A stretch of DNA of 64,000 nt from Hysterium pulicare CBS 123377 (taxonomy: Eukaryota > Ascomycota > Dothideomycetes > Hysteriales > Hysteriaceae), in assembly GCA_000467715.1 (NCBI GenBank), contig AJFK01000435.1:80912-144911 (forward strand), read 5' to 3'. Positions 45,815-58,859 of the stretch are shown here, piece after piece; the stretch's first letter is position 1, and each line of letters opens with the position of its first letter. The notes beneath the pieces are model-generated. The model searched no databases. It saw only the letters and a list, made by a program, of their open reading frames with translations, and was not told where the DNA came from. The translations under genes were made by a program, and so were the position numbers.

Positions 45815-47172
45815 CTAATAGCTACGGGAATTGATGTCGCGCTTTAGTACCTCCAGAATCTTCTTGCCGTCGAACTCATCTTCCAAGGTCTTGCTTTCCT
45901 CTTCCTCGCCTTTCAAAGCTTGGAGGCCTTCGGGATGCACGATTGCCAAGAGGTCCTCAAGCTCCTTTTGCTCATTGACGGATGCTTCTAGATAGTCGGC
46001 TTCAAGTTGGTACCCTGGGGGAAGGAGGTCGGGGGGTTGAGAGAGGATATGAAAGGTCGGGAATTCGACTACGGTGCGGTTCTTCAAGCTGTCTGCGATA
46101 GTGATGATTGGTGAGAGGGGGATTAAGACGCGTTTGGAAGACGACGTGAGAGGTTTGTGAAGGTAGAAATGCAAACCAGATATTGGAGGTCTGGTGTTTG
46201 CCTGTCCGGTTGCTGTGGCTACTTCACTAGGTAGAACGGACTCGGTGTCTGGCTCATTGCTATCATTGATTGCATTAGATACGCTTTCCATTCTCGGTTG
46301 CGTTTCTGATTGCAAGGGTTTTGCTGAGGTGATTCCTGTAGTCGTTGACTTTGCCTCCTCCTCTGCCAAAGGCTCTTTGACTGCGAGATTCTGGTCGTGA
46401 TCCTGAAGCGTAGTGTAACCATCTTTAGGTTGAGGTTGCTCGAGGGCTGCTTCTTGCTGGTGCTTGCGTTTCCTCTTCTTCGTGATCTCGCCGTGCTTGA
46501 TACGGAGAAATGACTGGTATGCTTCGGCAATGGTTTGAGTCTCTGAGGATTCGAGGCAAACTCGGGTTTGATCCTCGTCAATCCACTCAATGGTCCAGAT
46601 GATGTGCTTTCTGGTGACAAATTGTAAACTAAGATGACAAAGAGCGACATCTGAACGACGTACCTTTTACTGAAATGGGATTTATTGGCTTTCTGTCTAC
46701 TCATGCCTTTCGGAGCCTTTTCAATGGTCACTTGCGCATTTCTCGCTCGGTGGTCTATCAAGCCCCATTTTTGATGGCCTGGTGGTTGGTTCTCATTAGC
46801 ATCGTTACGGTCTTTCTCCTCAGCATCTCTTTCGGCTCTATCGAGTTTCCGTTCGATGCCGGCGATAAAATTGAAGTCATGATCTATGCCTGCAGGCGTG
46901 GCCAATTGACTTTTCTTGACATATCTGGTGGGGTCCCGCTTTCCGGAACACTGAGCCCATTGTTGATGACGTTTATAGCATGGCAATGAACAAGTCCGAG
47001 CCGAGCAGCCTGCGCATCTGTACTTGAATTTGCTGTTGTTGCTGTAGTCACTTATCAGTACTAAGTTCGCGCTCTAGCGGTGTGGGTGAAAGCGTCATGC
47101 ACTATGCAGTTGAGAAACACACCAAATGCTACACAAGTCACTGAGAAGAAGTGTATGCTGCGGGTCTGGCAT
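45815..47172 (-). CDS. BCD1: Box C/D snoRNP assembly protein Bcd1 (HIT zinc finger)
   Basis: Nuclear factor required for box C/D snoRNA accumulation (ZNHIT6 family). Three exons, 47172-47123, 47041-46664 and 46610-45815, give 407 residues. The zf-HIT is built only after splicing: exon 1 gives MPDPQHTLLLSDLCSI plus the first two bases of a Cys codon. Exon 2 completes it and continues KFKYRCAGCSARTCSLPCYKRHQQWAQC, the standard spacing of HIT fingers. Then KRDPTRYVKKSQLATPAGIDHDFNFI and HIIWTIEWIDEDQTRV follow as in Bcd1. The C-terminal third contains ISGLHFYLHKPLTSSSKRVL and FPTFHILSQPP, also family-like, and an acidic tail. The first intron is 81 bp, the second 53 bp. Confidence 0.88.
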
Positions 47173-49070
47173 GGCTTCCGGATACTACCGTACGCGGATA
47201 TGCAAGATCTCGGGAGCAGACGTGTACGTGGTGAAAGATCGGACCACCGATGCGCCGTGCTGTAGGGTGGGATTTGTTGAGGTTTGTGTGGGCAGCGGTG
47301 TTTTAATTCTGGCTTGGCGGCCTGCCGGAATGCGACGAGGTGAATGGCTGCTTGTCGGAGAAATTGGATAATAAGGTTTAATGGATCGTCGTGTCGCAAA
47401 GCAAAATCCAAGTCATTCCGAGCAATCGCTGCGATCTCCGTACGGGGTTCCGTGAGAGATTCCTTTTTGTTCTCAGGGTCTATCCCAATTTTTGTGGGGA
47501 GTGTTCAAGCATCCACATTCGTCAGTCAGTTCTTCGCAGATTCTGTGCTAGCCGGCGGTGCCGATGTAGCGCATGCCAAGACTTTTCTCTACGCCTGTCA
47601 GAGTCGCACATCTTTGTGCAACCCCCTTTCAAGGTCAACCCCGGCGATGATCATACCGGAGATGCACCTAGCAAGCCTCTGCTGCACAGCGTGGACAGTA
47701 TGAAGCAAGGCGAAGATGCAGAAGTGTACCGTGTAGAGTACATGTTGATACTTATCTCTTTCTTTTGCCAGGAAGAGGCTTGCTGCGCACCGAGGGTGGA
47801 GGATATAATGTGTCGCTTCCAAATTCCCGACCACGTTTTTGTCACCTCTAGTGTCTCTTACGGGACGAGCTGACCGCCGGTGGCCGTTTCATCTCTGTCG
47901 CTGCTGTTAGTCTGCTAGCACGTCGATGGCACAGTACGTAACGGGACTCGATCAGCGCGTGGGAAAGGGTGCCGGGCTGCATGAACTTCGCCAACCTCTT
48001 TTTGTGAACTGTTTCCCCTCACAAATCACGGCCTCGGACCAACTTGGAAACAGCAGCACCAGCAACAGGTCTGGACGCACGGGACAAGAATCAGGTAGGA
48101 ATGAGGCTTTTGCGCCGTGTGATTGCTCAGGGGCAAGCCGAACGAGGGAAATCGCCCATTCGTCGACGAACAGGCTCTGCGCTGTGGTTGGCCTGCGCTG
48201 TCAGTGGCAGTCTGGACAAGGACTCAAGTCCCATTTGGTATCAGAATATTGCGTCCGGGTATCGAAAGCGGCGAGCTTGCGTATGGCTGGGCGCACCTCT
48301 GCACCACTCTGTCAGTTTATGTACCCAGCGAGACGGTTTGGTTAGGCAGAAGACGACCAGCAAGCATATCATGATGCAATTGAATTCTCCCTCTGCACAC
48401 CACCGACGGAGAGATGCTGTGCGTGACTGCGCAGGGTGAAGTAGTGGAGGGCGATCATACGCACGAACTGTATTCTCAATCACATTTTCACAACCATGGC
48501 CATCTGGCAGCAACCCTCAGTGCAGCTGTGCCCCGAGCAGCGTTATGTCCCTTGTGCAATCAATCGCGATAACCCAAAGCAATCGCACGTTCCCAGCGTG
48601 GGAGCACTGGGCAGAAAGGGGTCTCCACGAGCTGCTAGGGCCCTGCGCCGGGGTGATTGGCAGGGGACACGCTGTAGACTCCTCATTTCACGCCCTCGAG
48701 CCGAGACTGGTGCGCCCTGACTAGCGCTGCTTAGCCTTTCTCCCCCAAAAGCTCCCATGCATACGCCCGGAGAGGTACCCTCAAGTGTAGTCCTCCTCCC
48801 CCTCTTCTCCTCTCCGTTTCTTCGCATGCAAAGAAAGCATCTGCATTCCACAGCAGAGTCACATCAGTGGCACTTGCAATCGCTGGAAGAGCGTTTGTTT
48901 CTGGCTCTGCCGCCAGCTGTCTGTTTCCTATTCACCTAAAGTTCGAATGTGTCTCTTTTTGTCTTGAGCACCTGCATTCACTCTCCTGGTCCTAGCCGTC
49001 TTGCACTTCTTCCCACATAACACGGTCAAGTCCATTCCGCACGTCGGTTCCAGCGCCAATTCAGTTCCCA
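47173..49070. other. Intergenic, 1.9 kb, open frames without family
   Basis: Divergent space between BCD1 and the DENN gene. It holds several overlapping plus-strand frames of up to 160 codons (47391-47873, 47926-48345, 48044-48439) in different phases, none with recognisable domains; the first lacks an early ATG. Probably promoter and 5' UTR sequence. Confidence 0.45.
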
Positions 49071-51988
49071 ATGGCGCCTTCTCTCAGTCTTCGTCCTCGC
49101 ACCGGCGAGCGTCCCCCAACGAGGGACCAGGGCGATACCAGCCTGATCATTCCTAGCAGAACTTCTTCCCTTCACTCAAGAATTACTCAGCCCCTCCCTT
49201 CGACTCTCAACATCAAGCAAGGTCAGCGATCGCCTAAGACCTTGACTCATGCCTACATGGTTTGTGGTGTTGGACGGGAACCATCACAATGGGTCAAAGC
49301 ACCATCTCCAAGTCAGGGAAAGATTGGTCACATGAAGGGTGCTGTTGGCACATTTTGGCTTCCAGAAATTCTGGGAAGCAGTCCAAGATTGGAGCAAGAT
49401 AATGAGATTGCCCGATCTCTACATTCCGCTATGAGAGTATGTGAATCCTCAGCGGCACAGCAACTTGGACGTCCTAGAGAACCTGACTGACCCATTTTCT
49501 AGGCCTGCTTCCCTCACGATGTCGAAATTTGCACTGGTAGAAGCCAGCCTCACTGTGTGCACCATTCTTTTGTTCTACAGCAAGATTCTTCACATACCCT
49601 CTATGGGATTGCCCTTCGCGTTTGGTCAAGAGCAGACGAAAAGAGGGCCGAAACGATTCGCGATCTCCGGAAGCGCATTGAACCGGACTTCTTCGACAAC
49701 AGCGACGAAACATACTGGATTCCCTACTGCTTGAGCTTTCTTTCCAGGTATCCGTTGTATAACCTTCTGGGTGACTATCTCCGTGGCATGTGGATCCACT
49801 GGAACAAGGCTACGAATCTGTTCCACGCTGAAGAAGTTTCCCGTATTTTGAGCTTCCCAGCTCCAAGACTCAACGATCTCGTCCGAATCGACATGAAGGA
49901 TTACGCGTTGTGTTATCAATTTCCCTCCTCCCCTACGGGATTCCAGAATTTCGCCATGTGGCCATTGTTCATGTGTCTCTCGATCCCGAACATCATCGGT
50001 GTCATCGAGGCCGCCGTCTCACCAACGAGGCGTATTATTTTCGTCAGTCATTACCCGGCCATGCTCACCATCGCCTCAGAGACTGTACGTTTTTGCGTAC
50101 GCGTGTACGAATGGAGCGGTCTATATGTTCCAGTAGTACATGCACGTCATGTGAAAGAATTGGTGCAAGAACCCGGTCCTTACATCCTTGGTGTCACATC
50201 CGAATGTCGGTCCCTATTCACTGCGCCCACCGATGCATTAGTGGTTGATTTAGATCGCAATTTCGTGTTGACTTCCAGCCCTCCGACCGCGCTTTCTGCA
50301 GGTCAAAGGACTAAGATGATCAATCGTCTTACGCAAGCTATGAATGGTGAGGTTGCACCAACAGGTGTTCCACCGCATCTTAGATCTGCATATGGGGGCG
50401 GTAAGTTGATTCCAGCCGGACAAATTATCGTGATGCGTGGCGAAGTGGAAAGCATCCAAGATCCGGACTGGTGGAATCAAGACGCTGTCATGACGGTCAT
50501 GGACCACGTGTGTGAGAAATTGGTTAGTACAAAGCCTTCAATAAGTCAAAGGTATCCATAACTGACGTTGTATCACAGGGACGTAACACTGGCGTCAAGG
50601 CTATCTTTGGTGGCTCAGTGAAGAAACCTTTGATGACCAAGGTATCAATGCGCCATCTCAATGAGATTGTTCGGGAACGCAACCAGTATTCTCGTGATGC
50701 CATGGAGGCTTGGCAAGACTTCATCAATCTCAAGGGTCGCATGGACACTGAACTCTCCAAAGTCACCAAGAGGAACAACTTCTTGGTCGAGGAACTGGAG
50801 AGCTGGAAGCAACAGTTCCTCAAATTCCAGGCTTTTGCTGAACAGCTTACGAAGGAAACCCAGGATCTCAAGGTCAAGATTGAAAATCATAAGCGCGAGA
50901 ATCGCCGCCTCACTGGTCTCATTGATCAACAGAAGGACGATGCTGCTCGTCTTACCGTTCGCTTGTCGGGCACCGAGAAGCAGCGCGACGATGCTCTCGA
51001 AGCATTGGTTCTGCAGCAAGAAATTGCCGAGGAGCTCGAGCGCGAGAGGAAGCGCAATAAGAAAGAACTATCCGCCCTTCAACACACTAATCATACCATT
51101 CTCCGCCAGCGAGATGAAGCTCAACGTGTTGTTCTTCATCTCCGTGCTCTGATTGATGGCCAGACTCACCATATGGAGCACATCGTCAAGTCGCTCAATT
51201 CTACTCCCGAAATTTCGGGCTACATTGAGGAGGGCTTCGAAGACGTCCCAGAGGAGAATGAGGAGGATCTTGAGGAGGAAGAGCGCAAAGACAGTTCCGA
51301 AGTCGGCCGTGTTATTGGCGTGAAGGGCGTTGAGGCACGCAATGAGTCGAGGGCAAGTACTGTCGATGGCAAGCACCTGGATGGCGAAGATGTCTCTCCA
51401 GACATGGAGCACCGCCTTTTCCAGAGCCCAGTCGGCCGAGCCAAACGCTTCTCTACTCAGAGTATGGTCGATGTTGCTGATAGGCATCTCCGAGACAAGA
51501 CCGACGCAATTGCATACATCATCCGAAATATTTCGGAGCAGTGCGCTGCAGCCGTGGAGGGCTTGCAGCTTGCGCAACGTGCTGACAACGACGATGATTC
51601 TCAGGCCGATGGACGCAGCAGCACGCTCGTGGCAGACGATGGCCAAGAGACTAAGTCATCAACCCAAGGCAGCGAGTACGGTGATGAGGAAGCTTCTTTC
51701 CTCCACCCACACCGTAACTCTAGCATTCCACCCACCCCAGATCTCGTCCACAACCGATCCAGCACATCCATGTCGATAGCAAGTGCGTCGACCACACCGG
51801 ACCGCCACAGTCTCCAACATTACAAGAACGAAGAAGTCCCCGATGTGCCGACTAAAATTGTAGAGCACGATGACGAGGCAAGTCTCGGCCGCGACGACCC
51901 GGATGTTCCTAACGACATGGTTCCCGTTTCGAAATACGCTCAACCGCTTCAGCGGCCTTCCCATGCTACTCTTCGTGCTGCACAGTAG
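49071..51988 (+). CDS. DENN (AEX-3) domain protein
   Basis: Putative guanine-nucleotide exchange factor for a Rab GTPase in membrane traffic, by family. Three exons, 49071-49436, 49503-50522 and 50579-51988, give 931 residues. The DENN module spans roughly residues 55-480: GTFWLPEILGSSPRLEQDNE, ACFPHDVEICTGRSQPH, YWIPYCLSFLSRYPLYNLL, RIIFVSHYPAMLTIASETVR and DALVVDLDRNFVLTSSPP. Residues about 500-680 form a long coiled coil (NEIVRERNQYSRDAMEAW, QKDDAARLTVRLSGTEKQRD). The C-terminal 250 residues are acidic and Ser/Thr-rich, with probable phosphosites. This gene family is strongly conserved across Pezizomycotina. An additional upstream exon cannot be excluded. Confidence 0.88.
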
Positions 51989-53338
51989 CAACCGTTCGAA
52001 CATCTCGAACTCTTATCCTTTTTTCATGATCTGGGCCGGGTCTTGAGGAGTTGTATCTATTCTTGTCATTACCCCAAAGTTCACGGGGCTGGTGTTATTC
52101 GGAATATCCTTTTCAGCTTTTGGCCCTTATTCTCGTCCCTCCTTGGTTCTATTGTGGCTGAGAACATAGAACCCGTGTGTTGGCGGCCAGTACTACTAAA
52201 TCTTCCGAGTCGTGTGTTGTGGCATCGATTGAAGAGAAAAGTGAAAAGGGAAGGCAGAAGATGGGATACAATCTTCTTTGCCATGTGCGGAGGGGGCAAA
52301 ACTTGCTGTGTGTGTTAGTTCTTTTGTACATGTGTGTTGATCGAGAGAATATAATATACCACCCTTTCCTTTTTTTTGATCATCAACTTTAATATAGACT
52401 TCCCCTCGTACTGCAAGATATGTGTGTGAGCTTGTGACGTATGGTACGGTCGAACTCTATCTCCATCCATATGCTCTCTTCGCCAAAACCTTGACTCCAT
52501 AACCTCTCCACATCCAATCTTTGATCCCAGGGGTCGAGAATTGAGCCCCTTCCCGCTTTCTGATAGGGATCAGAGTGTCTCGCTTACTTATCCATTCCAT
52601 CGTCGACATCTTCATACACCCTACAAACATCCTTCCTTCTTTTCCCCCAGATCCCCCTTTCCTCTCAAAATGATGAACCCCCGAGCCTGCGGCATACACC
52701 CACCCCAACGTCCCTGACATCCCCCATCTTGAATTGCATTGACTAAGAAGACTTGTTCTTATTGAACCTCTACTTCAGATAAGTGTCATAAGAACCGCAA
52801 TCGTGTGGGGTTTGGAGATGGATGAGTGATGGGCGGGTTTGCTGTCTTATTTGAGGTTCTGTGAGCGTGGGTGGGTGTGTGAAGGGTGGAAGGAGTAGAA
52901 GTGTAAAGTGGACTGAGTGGAGTGGTGGGGAGTGTTCCCGTTTGAGGCGGCAAGGTGATGGATGCGCGATGGGGTGAGGGAAAGAGGGAAAGTTTGGGTG
53001 GGAGAGGGGAGACGAAAAGAGTATGGAGGCATCCTTTATGGATTTGCGCATAAGGGAAATAGAAATCTTGTCTTTGGTTCTTGTCACGTAGAGAAGGTAA
53101 GGCGAGATGGGTTGGTTGTGGAAGGGATGAGAAGTATGCTCATCCTCTGATATAATTAATGATATGATGGCCGTTACTATATTACAATAGAGTCCCTTTT
53201 TCCGGAATGCTAGATGCAAGGTCCCCCGCGTCCTGTTCCGTTCCTAGCAATGCAAGACTATATTCCCAAGCCCAGAATGTTTCGTACAGAAACCAACGTA
53301 AATGATCTCCGCGGCAAACAAGTCTCAAAGTCCGCGCT
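51989..53338. other. Intergenic between convergent genes, 1.35 kb
   Basis: 3' regions of the DENN and GH16 genes. Minus-strand frames such as 52770-53219 are rich in His, Pro and Ser and reflect purine-rich sequence on the other strand. No gene supported. Confidence 0.5.
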
Positions 53339-54675
53339 CTACAAACCGAAAAGCACAGTCACGAACCCCAGCACACCCAGCAAGCCCCAAGAAACCGTAA
53401 CGATGGGTCCCATACCCGTCGAAACATACGCGACTTCCGGGAATCCGATGTTCTTGACCCCGTCCACTCGACACACAACCTGACACCCTTTACTCCGCCT
53501 CTTCTCCAAATGCTCCAGCTCCAGATCCACAACATCCCGCTTAGCTTTTCCCCTACCACCGCCACTAGGTCCGTCAACGGGCCCACTCGTATTGAAAATT
53601 AGCTCGATCCACTGGATGTGGAATTCCGCACTGTCGCCCACGCTCATATTGCCCGACCACGTGCCGCCGTTCGACCACATGTTCATGACGAGGCCGCTGG
53701 GCTTTTTGGGCACCGAGTAGCTGTTCGAGACGATTTGTTGGTCGTCGATGTACCAGAAGGAGGATTTGGAGAGCCAGTCTATGCGGTGGGATTGCCAGTC
53801 GTTCCAGACAGGGAGCGAGGTGCCGTTTTTGCTGGATGCGAGGATTTCGTTGCCGTGTTTGTCGACGGAGGGTTGGTTTGTGTAGCTAGTAGGGGGATAT
53901 GTTAGATGTTTCGTGTGCTTGGACTTATAAGGCTTGGGGTAGATGGCATGAATTTAGAGTACGCACCGTATCTGATCCGTGGGATCACTCGTCAATATCT
54001 CGATGTCGACTTCATTGTCGTCGTTGTAGAACGTGAAGAAGCCCGCCACAGCACCAGCCGCACCCTGAACTCTCGCTTTTACGCGTAAAGAAGCATGCAT
54101 GAGATTCTTCTGCTCATTCTCGATTTCGGCCGAAGACTGGAACTCGTCCAGACGGCTGGTGCGCAGGGTGAGGTAGGTGGAGAAGTCGTCGTTTGGATCT
54201 GAAGCATTGTTTTCGACTATATGCCAGGGTAAGAGTCGGTCTAGTAAGTCGATATGGAGACATGGAATAGCCATAGCGCAGACTTACGTATATACACATT
54301 CGCCGGGCTATTCACCATCCTCACTGGGAAATCGCTGGAGGGTTCCTCTATCCAATTCTGGATCCCCCAATCCTGATTCCAAGTACTGCTGTTTAAGTAA
54401 CTCTGATCCCACACGAGTTCATTGCCCCCATCCTGGGTATTATTCACCGAGGGCGGGGCATTTGTAGAATACTGGTTCGCAGTCTCGTTGACATTCCGAA
54501 AGTCCCAGAACCGGTAGTACTGGAAGTAGGTAGGTGTTTGGCCGTCGGTGCCGGACTCAATGACATAGCATGAGCAATTTTGAGAGTTGTCGTGTAGGTC
54601 AGAGGCGTTTTGGGATAGAGCGGGACGGGTGAGATGGAGGAGGGCGAGGATCAGCACTGGGGCCGGGAGCATCAT
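53339..54675 (-). CDS. Glycoside hydrolase family 16 protein, membrane/GPI-anchored
   Basis: Cell-wall-acting GH16-like (concanavalin A fold) hydrolase or transglycosylase; substrate likely a beta-glucan. Three exons, 54675-54288, 54216-53967 and 53885-53339, give 394 residues. Signal peptide MMLPAPVLILALLHLTRPALS. The catalytic motif is NEVDIEIL, with the E-x-D-x-E triad at about 198-202. Other GH16 features are GAVAGFFTFYNDD before it and SHRIDWLSKSSFWYIDDQQI and LVMNMWSNGGTWSG after it. Ten or so N-glycosylation sequons occur. The C-terminus (IVTVSWGLLGVLGFVTVLFG) is hydrophobic after a Gly/Lys/Arg segment, fitting a GPI signal or membrane anchor. Confidence 0.88.
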
Positions 54676-56742
54676 TTCTTTTGCGAGTGCTTGGCTTTGG
54701 AGAGGATGGATTATTAAGTGGAGAAAGGGAAACGAGCGTATGTGGGTATTATTAGATTTACTGGAGAAAAGCGAATGGATGAAGCGAAAGATCAAAGTAT
54801 TACAACAGTAAGAGAGCAAAGCGAGCGACGAGCATGTTGTTCCCAGCACAGGTGAAGAGGGAGCAGTCCCTGTATATTGAGCCCGACAAGGGATGCGGGC
54901 AATGAACTCCACTGCCCTCACGATGCTGGCGTGACGTTCCGTTTGGACCGCTACGGAGTCGCCTGCTGCTCTAAACCGCTTGCAGACGGCTCAGCCCCAG
55001 TCTGGGCCTTCTCCGGACTCAGGGGCACGAGAACAAGCCTGGTCAAGCTTTGGGGCTGTCCTGATGTAGCCGCCAACACCAACGCCCCATCGTGAACTTA
55101 CACAGCGTCGACTCCTACTCCACAGCCATCGGCCCTATTATGGGCCATGAATTAATTCTCTTCTCACATGCACCCAGAGCTACCTAGAAGTAGCGTCCAC
55201 ATCTTAGGTATAATTATCCATACCTCTTAGATCCTTTGGTTTTGTGGTATCGCCAAGGAGCGTCTTTTCCAATGGCTTCACTAAGATACTGTCATCTTGG
55301 CAAGAGAGAAAAAACCAGGACTCGGTGGGATTTTGCAACGGAGGAACACTTCAAACCATAATAGGTGGTGGTTTTCATTGTATAAATCTTAACCCTATTT
55401 CTCCGTCATCCAGAATGAGGGTTGAAAACAATTACTTTAGTGCGGATCCTACTAACGCAACGGAAGACGTTCACATCTCTTCGCCTGGCTCGAATGCACT
55501 CCTTACACCACACTCACCGCCATATGGCCCGTCGCACAGACATGGAAGCAATCTATTGGGACTACCCAGGATCTCGGACATAGGTCTTCTATTTTAAGAT
55601 GCTAGAAAAGATTGGCATTCTTGACACTTCTGGATTTCTTCGATACTCTATCCATTCCAGAAACCTCGCTACTCTCCATCTATCTCATAAGCAAGGCTGT
55701 GAGGTACATCCATCGTCGGCCAACCCGGCAGGAAGCGCAGGATTGAGGATCAAATATGACAGCTGAGAGATGTAACATGTAAGTACATGGTGGTTGATGT
55801 CACAACGTTCGCAGTCGCGCGGGTTTTGATTGTTCTCGTGCGCATTGAGCTGCTACCACTACGCAGACTGTCGAGGACTCTCTACCATCGTGATAGGTAG
55901 ACCACTGTAATCGAATCCAATCGTAGGTAAGACCATGCTTATTTATTAACCTTACAACTCCTCTTCGGAATGATCGTCTCACATGCGCAGCTTCGACAAC
56001 TGCCCGCTTTCATCACCAACCCATATCTCTCGACCGACATAACGATCCCATTGTTACCTTTCCTCAGCTCGATCCTGCAAATCCATCTGCAGCCCACGAC
56101 TACAACCCATGGCTCTCAAAACATCCAACCACTCTTACCTAACCGCCGCATTAACAACATTCATACTCATAGGAGTGGAAGTAGATCCCCTTCCGACAAA
56201 CTCCAAGCATAGCCTTCTAGTGACCTGGTATAAGCTTTTCTGCCGTAGCGATCGCTGTGGGTGATGGAGAATGCTGGTTGATATCCCTGAGCAATGTTAT
56301 ATCAACCAGTCCAACCAATACAATGAAAAGTTAAAGAGACGAAATCGATGTAGTGCTCGATCTCGCAAGTTCAATAGCAGGGCAATTGAATTTCGACTGT
56401 GCCATATCCCACATGGTGATTTAAGTGATGATGAAAGATTTGGAGGGCTTGGGAGTGAGGAGTTAGAAGCAAACTAGCGAGTGCATCATGTGATAACGAG
56501 CGCGAACGAAAGAGATTGACGAAGGTCTCCTTGTGTGTTTATCCTTCTGAATTTCTATTCATCGTAAAGGCCTTCTTGATTCTTTCTATATTAAACATTA
56601 CCTTCTGATGAAATCGAATTCCAATACCTAACCCAGCCAATCATCCTACTCGAATTAATTATTAGTCGTCAACAAGAAATTACATCTACGCCACTCTCTT
56701 CCCCTCCCTCTCCCTCTACTCTTACACAAAACCATCTCTAGC
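54676..56742. other. Intergenic, 2.1 kb
   Basis: Promoter side of the GH16 gene and 3' side of the 4-TM gene. Frames around 55244-55597 and 55970-56212 are open but unrecognised. No repeat noted apart from a pyrimidine-rich stretch near 56695-56725. Confidence 0.45.
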
Positions 56743-57423
56743 TTACTTGAATCTCGGCATCTCAACCCCCACACTCGCCTCCTCTCCAGGTCGAACTCTC
56801 TCTTTCCTTTGCATCCTCCACGCATGCACCGCTTTAACCGCAAACCCCATATACACGAGATAAAGAATGCTCACAAGCCACTGCATGCCGATATTCCAAC
56901 TCGTCAACCCCGCATACGCACCGCTCGGGTAGCCCCAAAACCAATCCATGACTAAAGTCAGATACGCACTCGTAAACTAGATGCCAAAGAATTGGATAGA
57001 GAGTGTGAGGGCCATGAGGGGATGCAGTCGGTCTTGCAGGAAAAGCACCGTGTGGATAGGGAGATGGATGATCTCTGCTAGGAGGGCCCAGCATCGGATG
57101 AAGACGTTTGCGCTATATAGACGAAAATTGGAAATCAGCAAGCCTTGCTTGGTTTCGATAAGCAGGGGAATAGAGATGAGGCGGAAAGAGGCGTACACTG
57201 CATCGCTGGACGAGTTCCAGGAGTTGGGCGGGCCAACGTCGCTCGCACGGTTAGAATCGCGGTACAAGTTCCACAGCTGGGCGCTCACACCCATTGAGGC
57301 TATAAGTGCTATCAAGATGAGAATTACAAGGAAGATGATTATGGGGAGGAGGAGAGGGCCGGCTTGGTTTGTGCCCCGCCAACGACGGTCGGTTGGATGG
57401 GTGAAAGGTGTCAAGATGCCCAT
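56743..57423 (-). pseudogene. Four-TM membrane protein with in-frame stop
   Basis: From ATG 57423 the frame runs 148 codons to TAG at 56979-56977, then continues in the same frame for 78 more codons to a stop at 56743. Both parts read as one membrane protein: TM1 LLLPIIIFLVILILIALIASMG; TM2 FIRCWALLAEIIHLPIHTVLF; TM3 spans the stop (LMALTLSIQFFGI, then FTSAYLTLVMDWFWGY); TM4 IGMQWLVSILYLVYMGFAVK. A single change from a Trp codon to TAG would explain it, and aromatic residues cluster there. Alternatives are a truncated but functional protein, readthrough, a base-call error, or a 72-bp in-frame intron ending at that TAG with a weak GTGCTT donor. Function unknown. Confidence 0.6.
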
Positions 57424-58859
57424 CTTAGAGTGTGATGACGATGTACTTGTGACGCAGAGACACTTGTTGCTCGACAAAGAATGCGTAGCAATCAATAAGC
57501 TTGAAAGAGTATATATTTATTTAGAACGATCTTTTGAGCCTTGTGAGAAGTGAGATGAGTAGTTAGACTGCAAAGAAAGGAGAGACAACGAATCGTTATA
57601 TAGCTTGAGGCCGAGAATAGATGCTGGAAACACTAATTCGTGTAAAGCGAAAGGAATCGACACTCATCTTCTATGCCTCTATGGGCGTTCACTCACGTTT
57701 CACTTGGAATCGACGGCACGAGAGAAAAGGTACGTTCGCAGGGTTGTCGTTGGTAACACCGCCTCAACGCCAAGTATCCGCGAGGCTTTGAAGAGCCAGA
57801 CGTCCATAGATAGACGAGGCATACGTTGTCAAAAGCCTTGAACTAGTAGTAGTGGTTTTCGGTATCCCATTGGCGTGGGAATGCAAGCGATTTTGTTGCC
57901 TTCAGTTGTGTCCTGGGATTGATCGTGGTCAATGACGGTACCAGATGAGGCCATCAGGATTCAATACGAAGAAGCTCCTGGCACCGGGGCATTCCATCAT
58001 TTGGTATCTGAATTAGCTCTCGTGTAGTTAGTTAATATCTCAAAGAAAGTAGGCATGGGGCCGCTGATAAGATTTCGTGTGCAGCTTCGAGGCGAGGTTC
58101 GCTGGAATGGGACTTCGAAATAAAAATGAAGTGCTAGGAAAAATGCAGTCGATAGTTCCACCTAGGGGAGTAAATAAAGATATTGCGACGATTGTAGTAA
58201 TAAAAACAGGAAGTTAGAGAAAATACGAAAAATCTTCAAATAAAACGGCAAAAGAAGATTGTGTGTCGGTTGATACATCAGCCCGCTGCACTCATTCCAA
58301 CCCTAGCAAGAGTAATCCAGCGCCGCCGTCCAACGGTGAGAACGCGTCTGCAGAATTGCTTCCCTCGACAATAATTCTCATTGCTTAAGTCCGACCAGCA
58401 TCATTAGTTACCTAAATGAGTGGAACGGACACCATGGGACTCGAACTGGGCTCTCGCTAAAGCATCGACAGGAATAAATGTGGTGGATTTCGATGCACCT
58501 TCCGACGAAGACCCGCTACAGGTAAAATGCCAAGGAAATTATAATCATTATATACCTGTGATTCTTTCACGTGGAACCCCAATAAAATTGTTGCCGAAGT
58601 CCTACTCAACAATTGCCAAGACAAATAATCGAACGCGATGTTCTTCTCGTGGCATTAAAGACAGCGAAGCTATTATACAAGTCCGTGAACCCCAGTGCGC
58701 CGTACACTCATGATATGCAGTAGGTGCATGTGCTCGCAGTTGAATCATCAGCCGCTCCAAAAACATCAGTCGACACCTTCCTCAAGCCTCATTGGGCCTT
58801 CCGTCTATCGTTATGACATTCAAGATTCCGTATAGGAAATGTATATTCTATGCACAGGA
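57424..58859. other. Intergenic, 1.4 kb
   Basis: Promoter of the 4-TM gene and 3' end of PPG1. A plus-strand frame at 58420-58713 is open but begins without an ATG and has no recognisable family. Nothing else supported. Confidence 0.45.

Noticed and set aside
52770-53219. 149-codon minus-strand frame
   Set aside because: His/Pro/Ser-rich, caused by purine-rich DNA on the plus strand; lies in the convergent 3' region.
58412-58480. tRNA-like T-arm (GGACTCGAAC) on the minus strand
   Set aside because: The stem bases flanking the loop do not pair and no acceptor stem or anticodon arm could be built.
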